Source of the DNA: Flavobacteriales bacterium
GTDB lineage: Bacteria; Bacteroidota; Bacteroidia; Flavobacteriales; UBA7430
Reading direction: 5' to 3'
Length of the DNA: 64,000 nucleotides
Assembly (NCBI GenBank): GCA_002707145.1
Contig: PAMD01000020.1
Span: forward strand, 1-64,000
Shown: one piece after another, positions 44,172 to 54,187 of the stretch
How positions within the stretch are numbered: position 1 is the first letter of the stretch
How the letters are laid out: the number at the start of each line of letters is the position of its first letter
Notes under the pieces: model-generated
Told to the model about the DNA's origin: nothing
Database searches by the model: none
What the model saw: only the letters and a program-made list of their open reading frames with translations
Position numbers and translations under genes: made by a program

Positions 44172-45413
44172 TCAATCATCTATACCTTTAAACACTTTAG
44201 ACACCAACTTCTTTGTAGCGCCCGAATTATTGTATATATAACTTCTTGAATGGCTCTTAATTTCTCCAAGTAAATCATGATTAATCATTTGATTAGTTCT
44301 AGTGACCATTTCTTTTGCAGCCTTTATCTCTATGGCAACTCCAAGATCTTTTAATTCTTTAGCTTCATTAAACTTGACATTATTGGGACCAATAAAAATA
44401 GGTATTCCAAAAGAAGCTGGTTCAAGAATATTATGAATACCCTTACCAAATCCACCTCCAACATAGGCAATATCTGCATAGGCATACATAGAACTTAACA
44501 AACCTATATTATCTATGATTAGCACATCTGCATGCAGAACATTCTCAAGATTACATTCACTATAAAGAACTACATTTCCAGAAATAATAGATTGAAGCTG
44601 GAGAATATGTGATTGATGAATTTCATGGGGTGCAATCACATATTTAAAATTTAAATTGGAGCATGATATAAAATCTTTTAATAACCACTCCCCAGCAGAC
44701 CAAGTGCTGCCTGCCAAAAACAACAAAGAATCTCCTTTAAAAGCTTTGACTAATGGAAGTTCTTCTATAGATTTTGAATTATGAATTACCTGATCAAACC
44801 GAGTATCTCCTACACTGCTAACTTGATCTATTCCACGACTATTTAAAAGAGTTTTAGACTCCTGGTTTTGAACAAAAAAATGATCTACTTTAGACAACAA
44901 ATCTAACATCCAAGCACCATAAAATTTAAAGAAATACTGATTGGGCCGGAAAATCGCTGAAATAACAAAATGTGCATGACCTCTTTTCTGTAATTCGTTT
45001 AAATAATTAGGCCAAAAGTCATATTTTACAAAAAAAGTATATTTAGGATTTATGAGTTCTACAAATCTAATAGCATTTTTTGGAGTATCTATAGGGAGAT
45101 AAGAAACACAATCTAACTCTGGATAATCTTTTCGCAACTTATATCCTGAGGGAGAATAAAAAGTAAGTAATAATTTAAATTGAGGAAACTGACTTTTAAT
45201 TTGATGAATTAAAGGCCTTGCCTGCTCAAACTCTCCAACTGAAGATACGTGAATCCAAATTACTTCGTCCCCTTTGTAAAAGTTGTTTTGAAGATGGCCA
45301 TAAACATGCCTGCGGCCATGAATCCACAACCTTGCTTTAGTGTTCCTCGAGGCTGCAATCCAAATGGCAAAACCATACAAATATTGAGCTAGTGTGTAGA
45401 GTTTAAGAATCAA
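44172..45413 (-). CDS. waaA: 3-deoxy-D-manno-octulosonic acid (Kdo) transferase
   Basis: The 413-residue protein is a family GT30 enzyme that adds Kdo to lipid A precursor at the inner membrane. Marks are an N-terminal hydrophobic anchor, IWIHVSSVGEFEQARPLI, LLTFYSPSGYKL, YLPIDTPKNAIRFV, FLAGSTWSAGEW, VIAPHEIH and AYVGGGFGKGIHNILEPASFGIPIFIGP. The start is TTG at 45413; it overlaps the stop of the upstream gene (TTGA), and no ATG exists near enough. Together with lpxK and lpxH it indicates standard lipid A-Kdo synthesis. Confidence 0.94.
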   Translation of the reverse strand: MILKLYTLAQYLYGFAIWIAASRNTKARLWIHGRRHVYGHLQNNFYKGDEVIWIHVSSVGEFEQARPLIHQIKSQFPQFKLLLTFYSPSGYKLRKDYPELDCVSYLPIDTPKNAIRFVELINPKYTFFVKYDFWPNYLNELQKRGHAHFVISAIFRPNQYFFKFYGAWMLDLLSKVDHFFVQNQESKTLLNSRGIDQVSSVGDTRFDQVIHNSKSIEELPLVKAFKGDSLLFLAGSTWSAGEWLLKDFISCSNLNFKYVIAPHEIHQSHILQLQSIISGNVVLYSECNLENVLHADVLIIDNIGLLSSMYAYADIAYVGGGFGKGIHNILEPASFGIPIFIGPNNVKFNEAKELKDLGVAIEIKAAKEMVTRTNQMINHDLLGEIKSHSRSYIYNNSGATKKLVSKVFKGIDD

Positions 45414-46168
45414 TAATAGTAATATTTGTTATCGGATTTTTTGTACAAAGGAAATGTCCATCCAAATTTTATACCAGTCAATAAATCTATACGTTTGTCT
45501 TTATAATTAGATTGGGTATTATAATCATATAATCTAACGTCTTCAGTATAGGCTTGAATGAATTCAATACCCAGAAAAAAATTAATCTTTTGGTTGTCGG
45601 AAAAATGACGATATCCAATAAACTGACTAGTAGAAACACCCATACACAATCGGTCATAGCCTTTTAACATTTCATTATTGATCTGAGGGGAATTATTACC
45701 AATGTCCTCTATTCTAATTTGGTGGTATAAGAAGCCCAAACCACCTTGAATAAATACACCAGAGTTAGGATTTGGTCCAAATAGCGAAAATATGTTTCCA
45801 ACAAATATCTGAGTTTGTACTCCTCTTTCCCAAAATCGGATAGATGCAGTATGGCCATCAGAATCAATAATATCAATAGAATCCGCAGTAATGATATCAA
45901 GTATATTATCCTCTTTAACATCGGAACCAGAAATTGCCATAATATCAAATCCCCAATAAAAATTTGAAGGTTTTTTCATCTGAAACCCAATCCCTAAAGA
46001 GGAACTTGGTCCAAAGCGATCTAACATATCTCCCCCAGGTAAATGAAACCCAGCATGAATATTAATCATAGGAATAGCGACCTCGCTTTCACTGACATTC
46101 GCCTGAGCAAATAAGATGCAAGGAATAAGCATTAATGAACATAAAAAACACATTACTTTCATAGGCAT
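45410..46168 (-). CDS. Putative outer-membrane beta-barrel protein
   Basis: The 252-residue product has a signal peptide ending LIPCILFAQA; the ATG at 46168 and one two codons later are both possible. The mature part has repeated amphipathic strands (FQMKKPSNFYWGFDIMA, GVFIQGGLGFLYHQIRI, FFLGIEFIQAYTEDVRLY) and a C-terminal GIKFGWTFPLYKK. No named family is recognised. It overlaps waaA (TTGA), so the two are co-translated, but a role in lipopolysaccharide assembly is only suggested by position. Confidence 0.72.
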   Translation of the reverse strand: MPMKVMCFLCSLMLIPCILFAQANVSESEVAIPMINIHAGFHLPGGDMLDRFGPSSSLGIGFQMKKPSNFYWGFDIMAISGSDVKEDNILDIITADSIDIIDSDGHTASIRFWERGVQTQIFVGNIFSLFGPNPNSGVFIQGGLGFLYHQIRIEDIGNNSPQINNEMLKGYDRLCMGVSTSQFIGYRHFSDNQKINFFLGIEFIQAYTEDVRLYDYNTQSNYKDKRIDLLTGIKFGWTFPLYKKSDNKYYYY

Positions 46169-46385
46169 TACTATTTTGCTAAATTAAAAATAATTTGTTG
46201 CTAAAAGACGAGATAAATAAATAGATCTTTTATCAATGTAAATAAACCAATTACTGAAAAAAAAATTATTTAATATAAAGAAGGTTAATTAATGGGGTGG
46301 ATAATAATAAATGATGAATAAAATTTTGTATTAAACAAGTAATCAGATACCCCACCAATTCATATTAAATGTGATATCAAATCCT

Positions 46386-46393
46386 TATTTTTG
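46386..46393 (+). promoter_or_regulatory. -7 promoter element for the dipeptidase gene
   Basis: TATTTTTG is an exact TAnnTTTG match ending 15 bases before the ATG at 46409, again implying a very short leader. No -33 TTTG is clear. Confidence 0.4.
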
Positions 46394-46408
46394 GTAAAAA
46401 TTTAACAG

Positions 46409-47803
46409 ATGAACAAAATTCAAGGATATATTCAAGAAAATAAAGATCGATTTTTAGATGAACTGATTGATTTACTAAAAATCCCATCTATCTCGGCTGA
46501 CCCATCATTCAAACAAGATGTTCTAAGAACTTCAGAAATCGTAAAAAAAAGATTGGAAGAAGCTGGGGCAGATTATGTTGAGATTTGTAAAACACCCGGC
46601 TACCCTATTGTCTATGCAGAAAAAATGATCAACCCTTCCTTACCTACAATATTGGTTTATGGGCACTACGATGTTCAGCCTGCTGATCCTATAGAATTAT
46701 GGACCAGCGGTCCCTTTGAACCAATAATTAAAAAAACCAAATTACATCCAGAGGGAGCTATATTTGCCAGAGGGGCTTGTGATGACAAAGGACAAATGTA
46801 TATGCACATAAAAGCTTTCGAATTGATGGTGAAGACCAATTCCCTTCCCTGTAATGTGAAATTTATGATCGAAGGAGAGGAAGAAGTAGGCTCAGACTCA
46901 CTAGATGCTTTTGTGAAAAACCAACGAGAAAAACTGGCTTGTGATGTAATTTTAATTTCTGACACGGGCATGTTAGCTAATGATACTCCCTCAATTACAA
47001 CTGGCTTAAGAGGTCTTAGTTATGTGGAAGTTGAGGTAACAGGACCCAATAGAGACTTACACTCTGGATTATATGGCGGAGCGGTAGCCAACCCTATCAA
47101 TGTCTTAGCACAGATGATTGCTTCTCTTCAAGACGATAAAAATAAAATCGCTATTCCCGGGTTTTATGACGATGTGAAAGTTCTAAGCAAAGAAGAAAGA
47201 GCCGAAATGGCCAAGGCGCCTTTTAGTTTAGAAGAATACAAAAATGCCCTAAACCTAGGAGACATTCACGGTGAAGAAGGATACCTAACTATGGAAAGAA
47301 ACTCCATACGCCCCACCCTAGATGTTAACGGAATCTGGGGAGGATACATGGGAAAGGGAGCAAAAACAGTAATTCCCTCCAAAGCTTATGCGAAAATTTC
47401 TATGCGATTAGTCCCAGGTCAGGATCCAGAAAAAATCACAAAATTATTCTGCGATCACTTTATGAGTATTGCTCCTAAGTCTGTAAAAGTAAAAATTAAG
47501 CCCCATCACGGAGGAATGCCGTATCTATCTCCAACTGATAATATAGGTTTTAAAGCAGCCAGTATGGCAATGAAAACAACTTTTGGGAAAAAACCTGTTC
47601 CGGTAAGAAGCGGAGGAAGTATACCTATTGTAGCCTTATTTGAACAAGAATTAAAAGTCAAGTCAATTCTTTTAGGTTTTGGCTTGGATTCAGATGCAAT
47701 TCACTCTCCAAACGAACACTATGGTGTATTTAACTATTTAAAAGGAATTGAAACAATTCCATATTTTTACAAAAATTTCACAGAACTCAAGAAAGATTCA
47801 TAG
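46409..47803 (+). CDS. M20-family dipeptidase (metallopeptidase)
   Basis: The 464-residue zinc peptidase belongs to the M20/M25/M40 group that includes carnosine-type dipeptidases. Metal and catalytic motifs are VYGHYDVQPAD, FARGACDDKGQ, MIEGEEEVGS (catalytic Glu and metal Glu), LISDTGM and DAIHSPNEHYG. The LHSGLYGGAVANP segment lies in the dimerisation lid. There is no signal peptide, so it should act in the cytoplasm on short peptides. It is followed after 59 bases by a secreted esterase gene. Confidence 0.92.
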   Translation: MNKIQGYIQENKDRFLDELIDLLKIPSISADPSFKQDVLRTSEIVKKRLEEAGADYVEICKTPGYPIVYAEKMINPSLPTILVYGHYDVQPADPIELWTSGPFEPIIKKTKLHPEGAIFARGACDDKGQMYMHIKAFELMVKTNSLPCNVKFMIEGEEEVGSDSLDAFVKNQREKLACDVILISDTGMLANDTPSITTGLRGLSYVEVEVTGPNRDLHSGLYGGAVANPINVLAQMIASLQDDKNKIAIPGFYDDVKVLSKEERAEMAKAPFSLEEYKNALNLGDIHGEEGYLTMERNSIRPTLDVNGIWGGYMGKGAKTVIPSKAYAKISMRLVPGQDPEKITKLFCDHFMSIAPKSVKVKIKPHHGGMPYLSPTDNIGFKAASMAMKTTFGKKPVPVRSGGSIPIVALFEQELKVKSILLGFGLDSDAIHSPNEHYGVFNYLKGIETIPYFYKNFTELKKDS

Positions 47804-47862
47804 AGAAGCTTAAATATTAAAAAGCAACTAATATAATTATCTTACATTCGTTAAAAAACAAA

Positions 47863-49299
47863 ATGAAAATCACGCTTCCACTTTTTTACGTAGTATTATG
47901 TTTTGGATTTATTGAATACATTCATGCAAAATGTGATTATACTGAATTAATAATTGAAACTGAAACCGGGGAATGGGCTGAAGAAATGGCTTGGAACCTT
48001 TACAATGAAACTAATACTCTAATGGGTTCATTTCAAGGAATAGATGGATCAGACTATAATGAATACTCTAACAGCTTTTGCCTAGAACCAGGCTGTTATT
48101 TTATAGAAGCTCTTGACTCATGGGGAGATGGCTGGAACGATGGAGAAATCACATTATCTTTTGGAAATACCACTTCGACCTTTTCTCTTACTGGAAATTT
48201 ATTTATTGGATATGAAGAATTTGAATTAGGGCAAAATACTGGTACCTGTGAGATTACAATTTATGGTTGTACTGATATCAATGCCAGTAATTACAACGAA
48301 TTTGCAACGATTGACAACGGAAGCTGCGTTATATCCTTAGAGTTTTATGTTTCTGGAGAAAAGAACCCTAGAGAGTATATTTTTTATAAACCTGAAAGCG
48401 CCAGTTCAAAAGCCCCACTTGTTTTTGTCTCACACGGATATACAGGCTCAGCTAATGGAATCATGAATTATAGTGGTTTTATTGAATTGGCAGAGGAGCA
48501 AGGCTTTGCGGTCTGCTTTCCTCAAGGGCAATATGATGGAAACACTGCATACTGGAATGTCGGCTACAACTTTACGCCAAATAATGCCGCAGATGATGTT
48601 AAATTTTTTGTAGAATTAGCCGCCCACCTTCAAGAAACCTATGATCTATCACCCGAAAAAACTTTTTCATCAGGTATGTCGAACGGGGCAGAAGTAAGCT
48701 ATCTTCTAGCATGTGAAGCCTCAGAGACTTTTGCTGCGATTGCAGGGGTAGCAGGAACAATGTTCAATGGTATAATTAACAATTGTTCAGCTACCCAAAA
48801 TGTATCTATCATGGAAATACATGGAACTCAGGATAATGTTACTTATTATAATGGCGATTCAAATGACACCTTTTGGGGACCATATCCGGGTCAAGAAGAA
48901 GTCATAGACTTCTGGGTTCAAAATAATGATTGCCAAATGGTACAATCTGGATACTTACCTAATAATGTCCAAAATGATGGAAGTGAAGTATTTGTTGAAA
49001 AATATTCAAGTTCAAGTACCAACACCCATGTTTGGTTCTATAAAGTTGAAGGAGGAGGTCACGATTGGCCTGGATCCGATGGAAATATGGACATAGATTC
49101 TGCTGATGAGATTTGGAAGTTTTTTCAATTTTGCATCGATGAAAGCAATCTTGACATATCGGAAAAAAATATAAATACCTCTGAAATAAAATTTAGTATT
49201 GATCTACTTGGTAGAGAGGTCAATTGCGAAGCAACTGGGTTTACCATCGATATTTTTGAAAATGGCACTGCCAAAAAAAATATAAGACTCAATAAGTAA
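47863..49299 (+). CDS. Secreted PHB-depolymerase/LpqC-like esterase
   Basis: The 478-residue protein has a signal peptide, an N-terminal beta domain with CLEPGCYFIEALDSWGDGWN (about 73-92), a GCTDINASNYNEFATIDNGSC module (135-155) and an alpha/beta-hydrolase domain of the polyhydroxybutyrate depolymerase type. The nucleophile Ser273 sits in SSGMSNGAE, HGYTG forms the oxyanion loop, and the catalytic His is in EGGGHDWPG. The last 40 residues (IDLLGREVNCEATGFTIDIFENG) look like an atypical T9SS type A sorting signal. It probably splits esters outside the cell; substrate is unknown. Confidence 0.88.
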   Translation: MKITLPLFYVVLCFGFIEYIHAKCDYTELIIETETGEWAEEMAWNLYNETNTLMGSFQGIDGSDYNEYSNSFCLEPGCYFIEALDSWGDGWNDGEITLSFGNTTSTFSLTGNLFIGYEEFELGQNTGTCEITIYGCTDINASNYNEFATIDNGSCVISLEFYVSGEKNPREYIFYKPESASSKAPLVFVSHGYTGSANGIMNYSGFIELAEEQGFAVCFPQGQYDGNTAYWNVGYNFTPNNAADDVKFFVELAAHLQETYDLSPEKTFSSGMSNGAEVSYLLACEASETFAAIAGVAGTMFNGIINNCSATQNVSIMEIHGTQDNVTYYNGDSNDTFWGPYPGQEEVIDFWVQNNDCQMVQSGYLPNNVQNDGSEVFVEKYSSSSTNTHVWFYKVEGGGHDWPGSDGNMDIDSADEIWKFFQFCIDESNLDISEKNINTSEIKFSIDLLGREVNCEATGFTIDIFENGTAKKNIRLNK

Positions 49300-49305
49300 G
49301 AATCT

Positions 49306-51057
49306 ATGAGAATACTAAGATGGTTTCTCTTTTTACATTCCATTTTTCTAATTGGTCAAGACAAAACGGAAACATTTTCCTTTTCTGACAGTATCGCGCT
49401 GGATTCACTTGCATTTCAAAACCAAGAAAATAGCTTTCAAGAAGATGACAATTTAACTCTCCTCGGATTTGATTTATTTGAGTCTAGCACACTAAGTAAT
49501 TTTGGATCTCCCCTTCTGCCACTATGGTGGAAACCCAAACAAAATATACATCTTCAAATAGGAGATCTCTTAGTACAAAATAATGTTCATAGAAATAATT
49601 TTGGACTGTCTTATAGCCATAGTTTTCCTCAGACTAAAATTATCTACTCACAGACTTATTCAGATGGCCAAAAACTAAATTTCATGCACCGAAGAAGGTA
49701 TAATTACGGTTCTGTAGCTATAGATTATAATAGGCTGGTATCTGAAGGTTATTTATCCTCCGAAAAAGTTATAAATACAAGATTTAAAATCGAAGGAAAT
49801 TTCTATCATCCTGAAATCCCGTTTTCATCTAAATGGAGAATAAGGACATTTAAAAATGTATCTGAATGGAATGGTGGAATATCGAATGATTCTCTATTCT
49901 TATCGGGTACTGAGAGTAATTGGGAACTCCTTCCTACCCACTGGAATCAATTAAAGAGCATTAGTAAACATATAGAAATTAATGGCCATAATGAATATGA
50001 AATTAGTGACAATATGTCACTAGTCTATCAAATAAACCTCTCTAGAGATTCAATGCTCTATGATGACTTACAAGATGATTCTCTTTTTTATCCCTCCAGA
50101 ACCGACTCCACAAGCCAAATTACAAGAGCTTTTAACAATAGTAATCACCTACTTAAGTGGAAACACAAAATCAATTCTGATAAGCTAATGTCTCTGGGGA
50201 TGGAATATCAAAATCTAAAATACTTTAACCAAAAAAACAGGCAATGTAATATATTTGGAAGTCTAACCTCAGAAAGGCTCAAAAACCAATTCTACTTCGC
50301 CTTGGGAAAGGGAGATTTATCACTTATTAGCCTAAACTTAGACTATCGACAAAAAATAAGTATTTTAGGATACTCTAATAAATTTAAAATTGCCTACGAA
50401 AGAAATTTACCAAGTTGGATGAACTTGAATACGAATTTTGTTCCTATAGGCGAAGAAGAGATTTACCCAACCTCTTATCCTCAGGTTATTATTGATAAAT
50501 ATGTCCACTGGGAAATAAATATTACAGATAAAACCAAATTACAAAATACCTACCACAATATCGAAGGTTATAATTACTTTAATAAATCGGGAAGATCCTC
50601 TATCTCCGAAGAAAAAATTGATATTTTTCAATGTAGAGTTGATCACCATTTTGAAAGAGATACTTGGCACTGGGACGGAACTCTTGGATATCAGTTTGCT
50701 TCCAACATAGCGATACCTGTACCTAAACTTATGTTTTGTCAAAAAATGTACTGGCAAGGAGCTCTCTTTGAAGAAGCTAGTATAAGTCAGATAGGAATTA
50801 GATTACTATTTAAATCTGCCCATCCAGGGGTCTCATATGCCCCACTACTTGGAGATTTTTATATCAATCAGTTAAATGCAACAAACCATAGTTTGAGGTC
50901 AGACTTATTTATCAACTTTCAAATTCAATCCCTTAAAGTTTTCCTTTCTTACGAGCATTTCAATGGATTATGGCAAGGAACGCAATATCTCCTAAAACCC
51001 TACCCTATGGCCAAACCCACATTTAGAGTCAGTTTAATTTGGAATTTTTACGACTGA
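49306..51057 (+). CDS. Putative porin, outer membrane
   Basis: The 583-residue product has a short signal peptide (MRILRWFLFLHSIFLIGQ), an acidic Ser-rich N-terminal section and a long strand-rich body (FGLSYSHSFPQTKIIYSQTY, GSVAIDYNRLVSEGYL, KLMSLGMEYQNLKYF), ending in FRVSLIWNFYD. Size and layout suit the Bacteroidota putative-porin family (PF14121-like), but no decisive motif is visible. It is 6 bases after the esterase gene and likely co-transcribed. It converges on clpP with a gap of only 5 bases and no clear terminator. Confidence 0.75.
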   Translation: MRILRWFLFLHSIFLIGQDKTETFSFSDSIALDSLAFQNQENSFQEDDNLTLLGFDLFESSTLSNFGSPLLPLWWKPKQNIHLQIGDLLVQNNVHRNNFGLSYSHSFPQTKIIYSQTYSDGQKLNFMHRRRYNYGSVAIDYNRLVSEGYLSSEKVINTRFKIEGNFYHPEIPFSSKWRIRTFKNVSEWNGGISNDSLFLSGTESNWELLPTHWNQLKSISKHIEINGHNEYEISDNMSLVYQINLSRDSMLYDDLQDDSLFYPSRTDSTSQITRAFNNSNHLLKWKHKINSDKLMSLGMEYQNLKYFNQKNRQCNIFGSLTSERLKNQFYFALGKGDLSLISLNLDYRQKISILGYSNKFKIAYERNLPSWMNLNTNFVPIGEEEIYPTSYPQVIIDKYVHWEINITDKTKLQNTYHNIEGYNYFNKSGRSSISEEKIDIFQCRVDHHFERDTWHWDGTLGYQFASNIAIPVPKLMFCQKMYWQGALFEEASISQIGIRLLFKSAHPGVSYAPLLGDFYINQLNATNHSLRSDLFINFQIQSLKVFLSYEHFNGLWQGTQYLLKPYPMAKPTFRVSLIWNFYD

Positions 51058-51062
51058 TATTA

Positions 51063-51737
51063 TTATTTAGTTCTTGTCAACACTTCATCAATCATGCCAT
51101 ATTCCTTGGCCTCATTTGAAGTCATCCAATAGTCTCTGTCGCTATCTTTCCATACATCTTCGTAGGATTTACCTGAATGATCAGAAATAATCGTGTACAA
51201 TTCTTTTTTAAGCTTTTGAATTTCTCTGGCAGTGATTTCTATGTCAGAAGCCTGCCCTTGTGCCCCCCCTAGAGGTTGGTGAATCATGATTCGAGAATGC
51301 TTCAATGCGGTTCTCTTACCTTCAGCCCCTGCACACAATAAAACTGCGCCCATACTTGCCGCCATTCCGGTACAAATTGTTGCTACATCTGGACTAATAT
51401 ACTGCATCGTATCATAAATACCTAAACCAGCATATACCCCACCACCTGGTGAATTAAGATAAATCTGAATATCTTTCTTAGCATCTACAGATTCCAAAAA
51501 TAACAATTGCGCTTGAATAATGTTGGCGACATAATCATTGATTGGAACACCTAAAAATATGATTCGATCCATCATCAATCTGGAGAAAACATCCATAGAT
51601 GCAACATTCATTTGGCGTTCTTCAATAATTGTAGGCGAAATATAATTACCCATCATGGACGAAAAAGAATCTACGGTCGTGCTACTAATCCCTTTTTGGT
51701 GAATGGCATATTTTCGAAACTCATCTTTAGAATACAT
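51063..51737 (-). CDS. clpP: ATP-dependent Clp protease proteolytic subunit
   Basis: The 224-residue peptidase has the full ClpP core: RIIFLGVPIND, LNSPGGGVYAG, catalytic Ser128 in TGMAASMGAVLL, and catalytic His153 in RIMIHQPLGGAQGQASDI. The tail DRDYWMTSNEAKEYGMIDEVL is typical. The N-terminus is about 30 residues longer than in E. coli ClpP, usual for Bacteroidota and perhaps processed. It lies downstream of tig, a common pairing; clpX is not in the window. Confidence 0.96.
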   Translation of the reverse strand: MYSKDEFRKYAIHQKGISSTTVDSFSSMMGNYISPTIIEERQMNVASMDVFSRLMMDRIIFLGVPINDYVANIIQAQLLFLESVDAKKDIQIYLNSPGGGVYAGLGIYDTMQYISPDVATICTGMAASMGAVLLCAGAEGKRTALKHSRIMIHQPLGGAQGQASDIEITAREIQKLKKELYTIISDHSGKSYEDVWKDSDRDYWMTSNEAKEYGMIDEVLTRTK

Positions 51738-51825
51738 AGATCTATGGTCTTAATCAATTGTTGTTTAGGTAATTTAGAAAAAAGCAACAAACTTTATTTC
51801 TATTCTCAAAGATATTATAAAAATT

Positions 51826-53172
51826 TTAGCGTTGATTTTGTTTAACAAAATCTTTATGGGATATCTCTTTTAAATTCATCTTGAAGTTTTCTTTAAAGAA
51901 AACTGTTAGTTTGGAGGCAAAAACTCGGTCGTAAATATTTTTTTCCTCGTCTTTATTCGCAAGCACTTTTTGGGCATATTGATCTATCATAACTTCTTCA
52001 GGAACAATTTGACCGTATTGAGCCATTTGTGATTTAATGAGTTTTTTGGTTTCCAGAAGTGCCTCTTCTTTGCTAACACTGAGTTTATTTTCTGTGGCAA
52101 TCTTATTCTCGATGATCTGCCATTTCAAGGACTTCTTGTAACCTTCGAAATCCTTTTCTATCTCTTCTATAGTGACGGGTTTTTCAGAAATTGACTGCAT
52201 CCATCTTTTCAAAAAATCTTCTGGTAAATCAAAAGAAGTTTTTTGAATTAAAAAATCAACAGCATCGTTCTGAAATTTTCGGTCTGAGTCAGCTACAAAC
52301 ATTTTTTCTACCTCTTCAGTTACTTTAGCTCTGAATTCTTTTTCATTTTTAACAATACCTTCTCCATAGACCTTATCAAATAATTCTAAATTAAATTCCG
52401 CGGAAACCATTCGGCTAATATTATCAATTGTAAAGTTAAAATTTGTGGTTAAATTGGCATAAACATCTTTATCAACATTAATCATCGCTGCAGCATCGGT
52501 ATCATTATCAAAATCTTTTTTTAGGTCAAGAACTATTACAGATCCTTTCTCTGCACCAATAAATGCAGCTTTCTTTTTCTTATTTGACAAAAAATCTAAT
52601 GAAACAGAGGCTTGGTTTGAAATTCCGTCTACTTTTTCTGAACCATCCTCTTCTAATTCCTTAAATGTTCCATAAACCAAATCTTTGGCTTCTACTTTAT
52701 CGGGGCTAGTCATTTTCCCATAACGTTTGGCAATATCGTCTGCATACTTTTCCACCGTTGCTTTGTCAGCTTTTATATGGTAATAATCTAATTTATTTTT
52801 TTTGGATAACTCGAGATCAAATACCGGTGACAAACCTAATTCATACTCAAAATTAAAATCTTTTTGCTGATTCCAGTCTAATTGAGTAAGCTCTTTTGGG
52901 AGTGGATTTCCGAGTATGTCTAGATTTTCATTAGCAATAAATTTAGAAATTGATTCGGATAGCAATTTATTTATTTCTTCTACCTTCACAGATAAACCAT
53001 ACTTCTTTATGATTACTCCCATGGGTATTTTTCCCTTACGAAATCCAGGCATATCAGCTTTTTTTCTGTAGTCGGACAAAACTGAATCTATACGACCTTG
53101 GTAATCCGCTGCTAAAATATTTATTTTCAAAATAGCATTTAAAGAATCTACGTTCTCTTTGTAAATATTCAT
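51826..53172 (-). CDS. tig: Trigger factor
   Basis: The 448-residue ribosome-associated chaperone has the N-terminal ribosome-binding domain with KKADMPGFRKGKIPMG (GFRxGKxP ribosome-contact motif), a PPIase-like middle with VYGTFKELEEDGS, and a helical C-terminal domain. The PPIase part is degenerate, as in most Bacteroidota trigger factors. It is transcribed toward clpP, 88 bases away. Confidence 0.93.
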   Translation of the reverse strand: MNIYKENVDSLNAILKINILAADYQGRIDSVLSDYRKKADMPGFRKGKIPMGVIIKKYGLSVKVEEINKLLSESISKFIANENLDILGNPLPKELTQLDWNQQKDFNFEYELGLSPVFDLELSKKNKLDYYHIKADKATVEKYADDIAKRYGKMTSPDKVEAKDLVYGTFKELEEDGSEKVDGISNQASVSLDFLSNKKKKAAFIGAEKGSVIVLDLKKDFDNDTDAAAMINVDKDVYANLTTNFNFTIDNISRMVSAEFNLELFDKVYGEGIVKNEKEFRAKVTEEVEKMFVADSDRKFQNDAVDFLIQKTSFDLPEDFLKRWMQSISEKPVTIEEIEKDFEGYKKSLKWQIIENKIATENKLSVSKEEALLETKKLIKSQMAQYGQIVPEEVMIDQYAQKVLANKDEEKNIYDRVFASKLTVFFKENFKMNLKEISHKDFVKQNQR

Positions 53173-53385
53173 CTATAATTAGTTAAAGTAGTAATGTCTG
53201 AAAATAAGTTTTAAATTTTTTAAACTCTAAAAATTTGGGGAACGAATATACGCATATTAAATCTTTAAAAATAGCATTGATATTTTTTTTCACATGTTAA
53301 ATACTAATTTGTTAATCAGACGGTAAATATCTTCAATGAACAATTATAAATTGAGTAAAATAAGCAATGAAATGATGGGCAACAT

Positions 53386-53415
53386 TTTGTCAAATGAGCA
53401 TAAAACTTATCTTTG
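53386..53415 (+). promoter_or_regulatory. Strong Bacteroidota-type promoter
   Basis: TTTG (53386-53389), an 18-base spacer and TATCTTTG (53408-53415) match both halves of the consensus. It lies 20 bases before the ATG at 53436. Because it overlaps the frame starting at 53394, it argues for the later ATG. Confidence 0.75.
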
Positions 53416-53435
53416 TAAAGGAAAATTTTACAGAA

Positions 53436-54101
53436 ATGAGAAATACAATTTTTATTTTATTGATTTTAGTTTTTAGTGCCGAACTTAGAGCACAAAAAAA
53501 ATCTAAATTTAAAACTGTGGATAAAAATTCAAAAATAACGCAAGTAAGATGGAACGGAAATATCAGTTATGGAAATACAAATTTTATTGGTGATTTGAAT
53601 ATAAATACCCAGAGAAAATTTCTTCCAAACATAGCTTTATCTTTAAAATTAAATAAAGAATTTAGTACAAAAAATAGCCTTCAATTTGGTCTAATTACAG
53701 GGAGAAATAGTGGCGAAAACACACCAAATCTAAACACACCATTTTTTAAATTTAGGAGTCAATTCACCCAGGCATACATCGCTTACAGAAAAGCCTTAAC
53801 TGCTCCTAGCTTAAAAAATATTCAAATTCACTTAATCAGTGGTGTAGGATACCATTATGGAGAGATTGAATTTACCAGCGAATTCGGAGAAGTTACTTCC
53901 AAAACTCCGGCTAATATTTGGTCAATTGTTTTCCCCATTGGGCTCGAAATGAGTTATTACATCAAAGAAGATTGGGGAGTTATTCTAAGTTTTACCGACC
54001 AAATGTTTGGACGAGATAATATTGACTTATACGAAGATTCTAGCAATGGCCTTGATCATCAATTGATATTGAATTTGGGCTTTTGCTTTAAATTTAAATA
54101 A
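53436..54101 (+). CDS. Putative outer-membrane protein, unknown function
   Basis: The ATG at 53436 gives a clean signal peptide (MRNTIFILLILVFSAELRAQ) and lies just after a consensus promoter that excludes an earlier ATG. The 221-residue product has strand-like stretches (ISYGNTNFIGDLNINTQRKF, YIAYRKALTAPSLKNIQIHLISGVGYHYGEIEF) and ends with NLGFCFKFK, a barrel-like C-terminus. No named family is recognised. It stands alone ahead of fbp, which has its own promoter. Confidence 0.72.
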   Translation: MRNTIFILLILVFSAELRAQKKSKFKTVDKNSKITQVRWNGNISYGNTNFIGDLNINTQRKFLPNIALSLKLNKEFSTKNSLQFGLITGRNSGENTPNLNTPFFKFRSQFTQAYIAYRKALTAPSLKNIQIHLISGVGYHYGEIEFTSEFGEVTSKTPANIWSIVFPIGLEMSYYIKEDWGVILSFTDQMFGRDNIDLYEDSSNGLDHQLILNLGFCFKFK

Positions 54102-54123
54102 GATTTTAAATTAAAAGAACTAT

Positions 54124-54153
54124 TTTGGGTACTCAATTCGATTATTAATTTCG
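54124..54153 (+). promoter_or_regulatory. Probable fbp promoter
   Basis: TTTG (54124-54127), an 18-base spacer and TAATTTCG (54146-54153, one mismatch to TAnnTTTG) lie 34 bases before the fbp ATG. Confidence 0.5.
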
Positions 54154-54187
54154 TCGTCAAATTAATTAATGCTTCTAAAAGAAAACA

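Noticed and set aside
46291..46360. Pairing of GGGGTGG with CCCCACC upstream of the dipeptidase gene
   Set aside because: The two are mirror images, not reverse complements, so no stem forms.
53394..53435. Upstream ATG start for the outer-membrane-like protein at 53436
   Set aside because: A consensus promoter overlaps this stretch and the signal peptide begins at the later ATG.
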